Assembly: GCF_029227915.1 (NCBI RefSeq)
Contig: NC_079880.1
Span: forward strand, 3,784,001 to 3,848,000
Reading direction: 5' to 3'
Source of the DNA: Hydractinia symbiolongicarpus
Lineage: Eukaryota; Cnidaria; Hydrozoa; Anthoathecata; Hydractiniidae
Length of the DNA stretch: 64,000 nt
In this document: positions 24,884-36,200 of the stretch, in pieces
Layout: every line of letters begins with the position of its first letter
How positions within the stretch are numbered: the stretch's first letter is position 1
Made by a program: the position numbers and the translations under genes
Notes under the pieces: model-generated
What the model was told of the DNA's origin: nothing
Databases searched by the model: none
What the model saw: only the letters and a program-made list of their open reading frames with translations

Positions 24884-25038
24884 ATATACAAAGAAAGTAC
24901 CCAGGGTGTAAACTCATTTCCCGAACGATTTTTTAAATTTTTTTTTCACCACTAAAACGCATGAGACTTGTAGTTTTCAAAAATGTTTTCATTTTTGATG
25001 AGACGCTGAATAAAGGAACTTTAATCGTATAGTGAAAA
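24884..25038 (+). repeat. Short monomer D, copy 5
   Basis: AAAGGAACTTT at 25012, 1,370 bp after copy 4. The spacing fits a 7-mer HOR that lacks H and I. Confidence 0.93.
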
Positions 25039-25646
25039 GTATACAAAGAAAGTACCCAGGGAGTAAACTCATTTCCCGAACGATTTTTTAAATTATTTTT
25101 TCACCACTAAAACGCATGAGACTTGTAGTTTTTAAAAATGTTTTCATTTTTGATGAGACGTTGAATAAAAGAAGTTTAATCGCAGGCAAACGAAAACCCG
25201 CGATTTCCCGTAAATCCCGGCTTGGCCCGTATAGTCAAAAGTATACAAAGAAAGTACCCAGGGAGTAAACTCATTTCCCGAACGATTTTTTAAATTATTT
25301 TTTCACCACTAAAACGCATGAGACTTGTGGTTTTCAAAAATGTTTTCATTTTTGATGAGACGCTGAATAAAAGAAGTTTAATCGCCGGCAAACGAAAACC
25401 CGCGATTTCCCGTAAATCCCGGGCTGGGCCCGTATAGTCAAAAGTATACAAAGAAAGTACCCAGGGAGTAAACTCAATTCCCGAACGATTTTTTAAATCA
25501 CTTTTTCACCACTAAAACGCATGAGACTTGTAGTTTTTAAGAATGTTTTCATTTTTGATGAGACGCTGAATAAAAGCAGTTTAATCGCCGGCAAACGAAA
25601 TCCCGCGTTTTCCCGTAAATCCGGGGCTTGGCCCGTATAGTCGAAT
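24884..25646 (+). repeat. 763-bp 4-mer HOR, second example
   Basis: The duplicate of 22751-23513 within the 2,133-bp repeat. It carries the same GACGTTG mark. Confidence 0.87.
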
Positions 25647-25801
25647 ATATACAAAGAAAGTACCCAGGGAGTAAACTCATTTCCCGAACGATTTTTTAAA
25701 TTTTTTTTTCACCACTAAAACGCATGAGACTTGTAGTTTTCAAAAATGTTTTCATTTTTGATGAGACGCTGAATAAAGGAACTTTAATCGTATAGTGAAA
25801 A
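25647..25801 (+). repeat. Short monomer D, copy 6
   Basis: AAAGGAACTTT at 25775. It has GGGAGTAAAC on the left instead of the GGGTGTAAAC of most D copies, a small conversion towards the common form. Confidence 0.93.
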
Positions 25802-26436
25802 GTATACAAAGAAAGTACCCAGGGAGTAAACTCATTTCCCGAACGATTTTTTAAATTATTTTTTCACCACTAAAACGCATGAGACTTGTAGTTTTCAAAA
25901 ATGTTTTCATTTTTGATGAGACGCTGAATAAAAGAAGTTTAATCGCCGGCAAACGAAAACCCGCGATTTCTCGTAAATCCCGGCTTGGCCCGTATAGTCA
26001 AAAGTATACAAAGAAAGTACCCTGGGAGTAAACTCATTTCCCAAACGATTTTTTATATTATTTTTTTACCACTAAACGCATGAAACTTGTAGTTTTCAAA
26101 AATATTTTCATATTTGATGGGATGCTGAATAAAAGAAGTTTAATCGCCGGCAAACGAAAATCCGCGATTTCCCGTAAATCCCGGACTCGGCCCGTATAGT
26201 CAAAAGTATACAAAGAAAGTACCCAGGGAGTAAACTCATTTCCCGAACGATTTTTTAAATCACTTTTTCACCACTAAAACGCATGAGACTTGTAGTTTTC
26301 AAAAATGTTTTCATTTTTGATGAGACGCTTAATGAAAGAGGTTTAATCGCCGGCAAACGAAAACCCGCGATTTCCTGTAAATCCCGGGCTTGGCCCGTAT
26401 AGTCGAATGTATACAAAGAAAGTACCCTGTGAGTAA

Positions 26437-28027
26437 ACTCATTTCCAGAACGATTTTTTAAATTATTTTTTCACCACTAAAACGCATAAGACTTGTAGTT
26501 TTTAAAAATGTTTTCATTTTTGATGAGACGCTGAATAAAAGAAGTTTAATCGCTGGCAACCGAAAACCCGCGATTTCCCGTAAATCCCGGCTTTGCCCGT
26601 ATAGTGAAAAGTATACAAAGAAAGTACCCAGGGAGTAAACTCATTTCCCGAACGATTTTTTAAATTATTTTTTCACCACTAAAACGCATGAGACTTGTAG
26701 TTTTCAAAAATGTTTTCATTTTTGATGAGACGCTGAAAAAAAGCAGTTTAATCGCCGGCAAACGAAAACCTGCGATTTCCCTAAATCCCGAACTCGGCCC
26801 GTATAGTCAAAAGTATACAAAGAAAGTACCCAGGGAGTAAACTCATTTCAAGAACGATTTTTTAAATTATTTTTTCACCGTTAAAACGCATAAGACTTGT
26901 AGTTTTTAAAAATGTTTTCATTTTTGATGAGACGCTGAATAAAAGAAGTTTAATCGCAGGCAAACGAAAACCCGCGATTTCCCGTAAATCCCGGCTTGGC
27001 CCGTATAGTCAAAAGTATACAAAGAAAGTACGCAGGGAGTAAACTCATTTCCCGAACGATTTTTTAAATTATTTTGTCACCACTAAAACGCATGAGACTT
27101 GTGGTTTTCAAAAATGTTTTCATTTTTGATGAGACGCTGAATAAAAGAAGTTTAATCGCCGGCAAACGAAAACCCGCGATTTCCCGTAAATCACGGGCTG
27201 GGCCCGTATAGTCAAAAGTATACAAAGAAAGTACCCACGGAGTAAACTCAATTCCCGAACGATTTTTTAAATCACTTTTTCACCACTAAAACGCATGAGA
27301 CTTGTAGTTTTCAAAAATGTTTTCATTTTTGATGAGACGCTGAAAAAAAGCAGTTTAATCGCCGGCAAACGAAAACCTGCGATTTCCCTAAATCCCGAAC
27401 TCGGCCCGTATAGTCAAAAGTATACAAAGAAAGTACCCAGGGAGTAAACTCATTTCAAGAACGATTTTTTAAATTATTTTTTCACCACTAAAACGCATAA
27501 GACTTCTAGTTTTTAAAAATGTTTTCATTTTTGATGAGACGCTGAATAAAAGAAGTTTAATCGCAGGCAAACGAAAACCCGCGATTTCCCGTAAATCCCG
27601 GCTTGGCCCGTATAGTCAAAAGTATACAAAGAAAGTACCCAGGGAGTAAACTCATTTCCCGAACGATTTTTTAAATTATTTTTTCACCACTAAAACGCAT
27701 GAGACTTGTGGTTTTCAAAAATGTTTTCATTTTTGATGAGACGCTGAATAAAAGAAGTTTAATCGCCGGCAAACGAAAACCCGCGATTTCCCGTAAATCC
27801 CGGGCTGGGCCCGTATAGTCAAAAGTATACAAAGAAAGTACCCAGGGAGTAAACTCAATTCCCGAACGATTTTTTAAATCACTTTTTCACCACTAAAACG
27901 CATGAGACTTGTAGTTTTTAAGAATGTTTTCATTTTTGATGAGACGCTGAATAAAAGCAGTTTAATCGCCGGCAAACGAAATCCCGCGTTTTCCCGAAAA
28001 TCCGGGGCTTGGCCCGTATAGTCGAAT
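26437..28027 (+). repeat. Type 1 HOR with an extra I-A-B trimer
   Basis: D-to-D spacing here is 2,381 bp (25775 to 28156), the 1,774-bp unit plus 607 bp. Monomers I, A and B occur twice. The joint is a C/I chimera around 27.25-27.36 kb (AATTCCCG on the left, GAAAAAAAGCAG on the right). Private variants include CACCGTTAAAACG and TTATTTTGTCACC. Confidence 0.8.
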
Positions 28028-28182
28028 ATATACAAAGAAAGTACCCAGGGTGTAAACTCATTTCCCGAACAATTTTTTAAATTTTTTTTTCACCACTAAA
28101 ACGCATGAGACTTGTAGTTTTCAAAAATGTTTTCATTTTTGATGAGACGCTGAATAAAGGAACTTTATTCGTATAGTGAAAA
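28028..28182 (+). repeat. Short monomer D, copy 7
   Basis: AAAGGAACTTT at 28156, followed by ATTCG (other copies AATCG). It also has CCCGAACAATTTT on the left. Confidence 0.92.
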
Positions 28183-28790
28183 GTATACAAAGAAAGTACC
28201 CAGGGAGTAAACTCATTTCCCGAACGATTTTTTAAATTATTTTTTCACCACTAAAACGCATGAGACTTGTAGTTTTTAAAAATGTTTTCATTTTTGATGA
28301 GACGCTGAATAAAAGAAGTTTAATCGCAGGCAAACGAAAACCCGCGATTTCCCGTAAATCCCGGCTTGGCCCGTATAGTCAAAAGTATACAAAGAAAGTA
28401 CCCAGGGAGTAAACTCATTTCCCGAACGATTTTTTAAATTATTTTTTCACCACTAAAACGCATGAGACTTGTGGTTTTCAAAAATGTTTTCATTTTTGAT
28501 GAGACGCTGAATAAAAGAAGTTTAATCGCCGGCAAACGAAAACCCGCGATTTCCCGTAAATCCCGGGCTGGGCCCGTATAGTCAAAAGTATACAAAGAAA
28601 GTACCCAGGGAGTAAACTCAATTCCCGAACGATTTTTTAAATCACTTTTTCACCACTAAAACGCATGAGACTTGTAGTTTTTAAGAATGTTTTCATTTTT
28701 GATGAGACGCTGAATAAAAGCAGTTTAATCGCCGGCAAACGAAATCCCGCGTTTTCCCGTAAATCCGGGGCTTGGCCCGTATAGTCGAAT
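28028..28790 (+). repeat. 763-bp 4-mer HOR, third example
   Basis: Again D, E/A chimera (GCAGGC), B and C, but with the usual GACGCTG rather than the private GACGTTG of the 22-26 kb copies. Confidence 0.85.
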
Positions 28791-28945
28791 ATATACAAAG
28801 AAAGTACCCAGGGTGTAAACTCATTTCCCGAACGATTTTTTAAATTTTTTTTTCACCACTAAAACGCATGAGACTTGTAGTTTTCAAAAATGTTTTCATT
28901 TTTGATGAGACGCTGAATAAAGGAACTTTAATCGTATAGTGAAAA
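28791..28945 (+). repeat. Short monomer D, copy 8
   Basis: AAAGGAACTTT at 28919. Opens a full type 1 unit. Confidence 0.93.
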
Positions 28946-30564
28946 GTATACAAAGAAAGTACCCAGGGAGTAAACTCATTTCCCGAACGATTTTTTAAAT
29001 TATTTTTTCACCACTAAAACGCATGAGACTTGTAGTTTTCAAAAGTGTTTTCATTTTTGATGAGACGCTGAATAAAAGAAGTTTAATCGCCGGCAAACGA
29101 AAACCCGCGATTTCTCGTAAATCCCGGCTTGGCCCGTATAGTCAAAAGTATACAAAGAAAGTACCCTGGGAGTAAACTCATTTCCCAAACGATTTTTTAT
29201 ATTATTTTTTTACCACTAAACGCATGAAACTTGTAGTTTTCAAAAATATTTTCATATTTGATGGGATGCTGAATAAAAGAAGTTTAATCGCCGGCAAACG
29301 AAAATCCGCGATTTCCCGTAAATCCCGGACTCGGCCCGTATAGTCAAAAGTATACAAAGAAAGTACCCAGGGAGTAAACTCATTTCCCGAACGATTTTTT
29401 AAATCACTTTTTCACCACTAAAACGCATGAGACTTGTAGTTTTCAAAAATGTTTTCATTTTTGATGAGACGCTTAATGAAAGAGGTTTAATCGCCGGCAA
29501 ACGAAAACCCGCGATTTCCCGTAAATCCCGGGCTTGGCCCGTATAGTCGAATGTATACAAAGAAAGTACCCTGTGAGTAAACTCATTTCCAGAACGATTT
29601 TTTAAATTATTTTTTCACCACTAAAACGCATAAGACTTGTAGTTTTTAAAAATGTTTTCATTTTTGATGAGACGCTGAATAAAAGAAGTTTAATCGCTGG
29701 CAAACGAAAACCCGCGATTTCCCGTAAATCCCGGCTTTGCCCGTATAGTGAAAAGTATACAAAGAAAGTACCCAGGGAGTAAACTCATTTCCCGAACGAT
29801 TTTTTAAATTATTTTTTCACCACTAAAACGCATGAGACTTGTAGTTTTCAAAAATGTTTTCATTTTTGATGAGACGCTGAAAAAAAGCAGTTTAATCGCC
29901 GGCAAACGAAAACCTGCGATTTCCCTAAATCCCGAACTCGGCCCGTATAGTCAAAAGTATACAAAGAAAGTACCCAGGGAGTAAACTCATTTCAAGAACG
30001 ATTTTTTAAATTATTTTTTCACCGTTAAAACGCATAAGACTTGTAGTTTTTAAAAATGTTTTCATTTTTGATGAGACGCTGAATAAAAGAAGTTTAATCG
30101 CAGGCAAACGAAAACCCGCGATTTCCCGTAAATCCTGGCTTGGCCCGTATAGTCAAAAGTATACAAAGAAAGTACGCAGGGAGTAAACTCATTTCCCGAA
30201 CGATTTTTTAAATTATTTTGTCACCACTAAAACGCATGAGACTTGTGGTTTTCAAAAATGTTTTCATTTTTGATGAGACGCTGAATAAAAGAAGTTTAAT
30301 CGCCGGCAAACGAAAACCCGCGATTTCCCGTAAATCACGGGCTGGGCCCGTATAGTCAAAAGTATACAAAGAAAGTACCCAGGGAGTAAACTCAATTCCC
30401 GAACGATTTTTTAAATTACTTTTTCACCACTAAAACGCATGAGACTTGTAGTTTTTAAGAATGTTTTCATTTTTGATGAGACGCTGAATAAAAGCAGTTT
30501 AATCGCCGGCAAACGAAATCCCGCGTTTTCCCGTAAATCCGGGGCTTGGCCCGTATAGTCGAAT
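28791..30564 (+). repeat. Canonical type 1 9-mer HOR, D-phase, 1,774 bp
   Basis: Runs D, E (TTTCTCG), F (TATATTATTTTTTT), G (TTAATGAAAGAGG), H (GCTGGC), I (GAAAAAAAGCAG), A (CACCGTTAAAACG, GCAGGC), B (TTATTTTGTCACC, CTTGTGG), C. The next D starts exactly 1,774 bp later. Confidence 0.88.
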
Positions 30565-30719
30565 ATATACAAAGAAAGTACCCAGGGTGTAAACTCATTT
30601 CCCGAACGATTTTTTAAATTTTTTTTTCACCACTAAAACGCATGAGACTTGTAGTTTTCAAAAATGTTTTCATTTTTGATGAGACGCTGAATAAAGGAAC
30701 TTTAATCGTATAGTGAAAA
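30565..30719 (+). repeat. Short monomer D, copy 9
   Basis: AAAGGAACTTT at 30693. The following monomer begins CCCACGGAG, a mark shared with the E monomers after copies 10 and 13. Confidence 0.93.
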
Positions 30720-31327
30720 GTATACAAAGAAAGTACCCACGGAGTAAACTCATTTCCCGAACGATTTTTTAAATTATTTTTTCACCACTAAAACGCATGA
30801 GACTTGTAGTTTTTAAAAATGTTTTCATTTTTGATGAGACGCTGAATAAAAGAAGTTTAATCGCCGGCAAACGAAAACCCGCGATTTCCCGTAAATCCCG
30901 GCTTGGCCCGTATAGTCAAAAGTATACAAAGAAAGTACCCTGGGAGTAAACTCATTTCCCAAACGATTTTTTAAATTATTTTTTCACCACTAAAACGCAT
31001 GAGACTTGTAGTTTTCAACAATGTTTTCATTTTTGATGAGACGCTGAATAAAAGAAGTTTAATCGCCGGCAAACGAAAACCCGCGATTTCCCGTAAATCA
31101 CGGGCTGGGCCCGTATAGTCAAAAGTATACAAAGAAAGTACCCAGGGAGTAAACTCAATTCCCGAACGATTTTTTAAATCACTTTTTCACCACTAAAACG
31201 CATGAGACTTGTAGTTTTTAAGAATGTTTTCATTTTTGATGAGACGCTGAATAAAAGCAGTTTAATCGCCGGCAAACGAAATCCCGCGTTTTCCCGTAAA
31301 TCCGTGTCTTGGCCCGTATAGTCGAAT
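30565..31327 (+). repeat. 763-bp 4-mer HOR, fourth example (different recombinant)
   Basis: Same length as the other 4-mers, but the chimera is different. E is intact, and the third monomer is type 2 F on the left (CCCTGGGAG, CAACAATG) and B on the right (ATCACGGGCTGGG). The same unit length was reached by an independent exchange. Confidence 0.8.
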
Positions 31328-31482
31328 ATATACAAAGAAAGTACCCAGGGTGTAAACTCATTTCCCGAACGATTTTTTAAATTTTTTTTTCACCACTAAA
31401 ACGCATGAGACTTGTAGTTTTCAAAAATGTTTTCATTTTTGATGAGACGCTGAATAAAGGAACTTTAATCGTATAGTGAAAA
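31328..31482 (+). repeat. Short monomer D, copy 10
   Basis: AAAGGAACTTT at 31456. Opens the complete type 2 unit. Confidence 0.93.
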
Positions 31483-33102
31483 GTATACAAAGAAAGTACC
31501 CACGGAGTAAACTCATTTCCCGAACGATTTTTTAAATTATTTTTTCACCACTAAAACGCATGAGACTTGTAGTTTTCAAAAATGTTTTCATTTTTGATGA
31601 GACGCTGAATAAAAGAAGTTTAATCGCCGGCAAACGAAAACCCGCGATTTCCCGTAAATCCCGGCTTGGCCCGTATAGTCAAAAGTATACAAAGAAAGTA
31701 CCCTGGGAGTAAACTCATTTCCCAAACGATTTTTTAAATTATTTTTTCACCACTAAAACGCATGAGACTTGTAGTTTTCAACAATGTTTTCATTTATGAT
31801 GAGACGCTGAATAAATGTAGTTTAATCGCCGGCAAACGAAAACCCGTGATTTCCCATAAATCCCGGGCTCGGCCCGTATAGTCAAAAGTATACAAAGAAA
31901 GTACCCAGGGAGTAAACTCATTTCCCGAACGATTTTTTAAATCACTTTTTCACCACTAAAACGCATGAGACTTGTAGTTTTTAAAAATGTTTTCATTTTT
32001 GATGAGACGCTGAATAAAAGAAGTTTAATCGCCGGCAAACGAAAACCTGCGATTTCCTGTAAATCCTGGACCCGGCCCGTATAGTCAAAAGTATACAAAG
32101 AAAGTACCCAGGGATTAAACTCATTTCCCAAACGATTTTTTAAATTATTATTTCACCACTAAAACGCATGAGGCTTGTAGTTTTCAAGAATGTTTTCATT
32201 TTTGATGAGACGCTGAATAAAAGAAGTTTAATCGCCGCCAAACTAAAACCCGCGATTTCCCGTAAATCCCGGCTTGGCCCGTATAGTCAAAAGTATACAA
32301 AGAAAGTACCCAGGAAGTAAACTCATTTCCCGAACGATTTTTTAAATTATTTTTTCACCACTAAAACGCATGAGAATTGTAGTTTTCAAAAATGTTTTCA
32401 TTTTTGATGAGACGCTGATAAAAAGCAGTTTAATCGCCGGCAAACGAGAACCTGCGATTTCCCTAAATCCCGGACTCGGCCCGTATAGTCAAAAGTATAC
32501 AAAGAAAGTACCCAGGGAGTAAACTCATTTCAAGAACGATTTTTTAAATTATTTTTTCACCACTAAAACGCATAAGACTTGTAGTTTTTAAAAATGTTTT
32601 CATTTTTGATGAGACGCTGAATAAAAGAAGTTTAATCGCAGGCAAACGAAAACCCGCGATTTCCCGTAAATCCCGGCTTGGCCCGTATAGTCAAAAGTAT
32701 ACAAAGAAAGTACCCAGGGAGTAAACTCATTTCCCGAACGATTTTTTAAATTATTTTTTCACCACTAAAACGCATGAGACTTGTGGTTTTCAAAAATGTT
32801 TTCATTTTTGATGAGACGCTGAATAAAAGAAGTTTAATCGCCGGCAAACGAAAACCCGCGATTTCCCGTAAATCCCGGGCTGGGCCCGTATAGTCAAAAG
32901 TATACAAAGAAAGTACCCAGGGAGTAAACTCAATTCCCGAACGATTTTTTAAATCACTTTTTCACCACTAAAACGCACGAGACTTGTAGTTTTTAAGAGT
33001 GTTTTCATTTTTGATGAGACGCTGAATAAAAGCAGTTTAATCGCCGGCAAACGAAATCCCGCGTTTTCCCGTAAATCCGGGTCTTGGCCCGTATAGTCGA
33101 AT
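31328..33102 (+). repeat. Type 2 9-mer HOR, 1,775 bp
   Basis: D and E are followed by a different set of four monomers. F2 has CAACAATG and GAATAAATGTAG. G2 has AAATCAC and CCTGTAAATCCTGG. H2 has TTATTATTTC, CATGAGGC and GCCGCCAAACTAAA. I2 has CCCAGGAAG, CATGAGAATTG and GCTGATAAAAAG. A, B and C follow as in type 1. Total length is within 1 bp of the type 1 unit. Confidence 0.85.
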
Positions 33103-33257
33103 ATATACAAAGAAAGTACCCAGGGTGTAAACTCATTTCCCGAACGATTTTTTAAATTTTTTTTTCACCACTAAAACGCATGAGACTTGTAGTTTTCAAA
33201 AATGTTTTCATTTTTGATGAGACGCTGAATAAAGGAACTTTAATCGTATAGTGAAAA
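33103..33257 (+). repeat. Short monomer D, copy 11
   Basis: AAAGGAACTTT at 33231. The next monomer carries GGGTGTAAAC and CATCTTTGATGAG. Confidence 0.93.
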
Positions 33258-36200
33258 GTATACAAAGAAAGTACCCAGGGTGTAAACTCATTTCCCGAAC
33301 GATTTTTTAAATTATTTTTTCACCACTAAAACGCATGAGACTTGTAGTTTTCAAAAATGTTTTCATCTTTGATGAGACGCTGAATAAAAGAAGTTTAATC
33401 GCCGGCAAACGAAAACCCGCGATATCCCGTAAATCCCGGCTTGGCCCGTATAGTCAAAAGTATACAAAGAAAGTACCCAGGGAGTAAACTCGTTTCCCGA
33501 ACGATTTTTTAAATCACTTTTTCACCACTAAAACGCATGAGACCTGTAGTTTTTAAAAATGTTTTCATTTTTGATGAGACGCTGAATAAAAGAAGTTTAA
33601 TCGCCGCCAAACTAAAACCCGCGATTTCCCGTAAATCCCGGCTTGACCCGTATAGTCAAAAGTATACAAAGAAAGTACCCAGGAAGTAAACTCATTTCCC
33701 GAACGATTTTTTAAATTATTTTTTCACCACTAAAACGCATGAGAATTGTAGTTTTCAAAAATGTTTTCAATTTTGATGAGACGCTGATAAAAAGCAGTTT
33801 AATCGCCGGCAAACGAAAACCTGCGATTTCCCTAAATCCCGGACTTGGCCCGTATAGTCAAAAGTATACAAAGAAAGTACCCAGGGAGTAAACTCATTTC
33901 CAGAACGATTTTTTAAATTATTTTTTCACCACTAAAACGCATAAGACTTGTAGTTTTTAAAAATGTTTTCATTTTTGATGAGACGCTGAATAAAAGCAGT
34001 TTAATCGCCGGCAAACGAAAACCTGCGATTTCCCGTAAATCCCGGACTCGGCCCGTATAGTCAAAAGTATACAAAGAAAGTACCCAGGGAGTAAACTCAT
34101 TTCCAGAACGATTTTTTAAATTATTTTTTCACCACTAAAACGCATGAGACTTGTAGTTTTCAAAAATGTTTTCATTTTTGATGAGACGCTGAATAAAAGA
34201 AGTTTAATCGCCGGCAAACGAAAACCCGCGATTTCCCGTAAATCCCGGCTTGGCCCGTATAGTCAAAAGTATACAAGGAAAGTACACTGGGAGTAAACTC
34301 ATTTCCCAAACGATTTTTTAAATTATTTTTTCACCACTAAAACGCATGAGACTTGTAGTTTTGAACAATGTTTTCATTTATGATGAGACGCTGAATAAAT
34401 GTAGTTTAATCGCCGGCAAACGAAAACCCGCGATTTCCCATAAATCCCGGGCTTGGCCCGTATAGTCAAAAGTATACAAAGAAAGTACCCAGGGAGTAAA
34501 CTCATTTCCCGAACGATTTTTTAAATCACTTTTTCACCACTAAAACGCATGAGACATGTAGTTTTTAAAAATATTTTCATTTTTGATGAGACGCTGAATA
34601 AAAGAAGTTTAATCGCCGGCAAACGAAAACCTGCGATTTCCTGTAAATCCTGGACTCGGCCCGTATAGTCAAAAGTATACAAAGAAAGTACCCAGGGAGT
34701 AAACTCATTTCCCAAACGATTTTTTAAATTATTTTTTCACCACTAAAACGCATGAGACTTGTAGTTTTCAAAAATGTTTTCATTTTTGATGAGACGCTTA
34801 ATGAAAGAGGTTTAATCGCCGGCAAACGAAATCCCGCGTTTTCCCGTAAATCCGGGGCTTGGCCCGTATAGTCGAATGTATACAAAGAAAGTACCCAGGG
34901 AGTAAACTCATTTCGCAAACGATTTTTTAAATTTTTTTTTCACCACTAAAACGCATGAGACTTGTAGTTTTCAAAAATGTTTTCATTTTTGATGAGACGC
35001 TTAATGAAAGAGGTTTAATCGCCGGAAAACGAAAACCCGCGATTTCCCGTAAATCCCGGGCTTGGCCCGTATAGTCGAATGTATACAAAGAAAGTACCCT
35101 GTGAGTAAACTCATTTCCAGAACGATTTTTCAAAATTATTTTTTCACCACTAAAACGCATAAGACTTGTAGTTTTTAAAAATGTTTTCATTTTTGATGAG
35201 ACGCTGAATAAAAGAAGTTTAATCGCTGGCAAACGAAAACCCGCGATTTCCCGTAAATCCCGGCTTGGCCCGTATAGTGAAAAGTATACAAAGAAAGTAC
35301 CCAGGGAGTAAACTCATTTCCCGAACGATTTTTCAAATTATTTTTTCACCACTAAAACGCATGAGACTTGTAGTTTTCAAAAATGTTTTCATTTTTGATG
35401 AGACGCTGAAAAAAAGCAGTTTAATCGCCGGCAAACGAAAACCTGCGATTTCCCTAAATCCGGAACTCGGCCCGTATAGTCAAAAGTATACAAAGAAAGT
35501 ACCCAGGGAGTAAACTCATTTCAAGAACGATTTTTTAAATTATTTTTTCACCACTAAAACGCATAAGACTTGTAGTTTTTAAAAATGTTTTCATTTTTGA
35601 TGAGACGCTGAATAAAAGCAGTTTAATCGCCGGCAAACGAAAACCTGCGATTTCCCGTAAATCCCGGACTCGGCCCGTATAGTCAAAAGTATACAAAGAA
35701 AGTACCCAGGGAGTAAACTCATTTCCAGAACGATTTTTTAAATTATTTTTTCACCACTAAAACGCATGAGACTTGTAGTTTTCAAAAATGTTTTCATTTT
35801 TGATGAGACGCTGAATAAAAGAAGTTTAATCGCCGGCAAACGAAAACCCGCGATTTCCCGTAAATCCCGGCTTGGCCCGTATAGTCAAAAGTATACAAAG
35901 AAAGTACACTGGGAGTAAACTCATTTCCCAAACGATTTTTTAAATTATTTTTTCACCACTAAAACGCATGAGACTTGTAGTTTTGAACAATGTTTTCATT
36001 TATGATGAGACGCTGAATAAATGTAGTTTAATCGCCGGCAAACGAAAACCCGCGATTTCCCATAAATCCCGGGCTTGGCCCGTATAGTCAAAAGTATACA
36101 AAGAAAGTACCCAGGGAGTAAACTCATTTCCCGAACGATTTTTTAAATCACTTTTTCACCTCTAAAACGCATGAGACCTGTAGTTTTTAAAAATATTTTC

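Larger units (their letters stand above)
24304..26436 (+). repeat. 2,133-bp tandem duplication, copy 2
   Basis: Starts where CCCTGTGAGTAAACTC of monomer H is followed abruptly by ATTTCAAGAACG of monomer A. Copy 2 ends at the matching H sequence, which continues normally with ATTTCCAGAACG. The joint is a G/H-to-A crossover. Private marks GACGTTG and TTTCCTGTAAAT (24238 and 26371) are in both copies. TTTTTGAAAATG near 24368 is only in copy 2. Confidence 0.88.
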
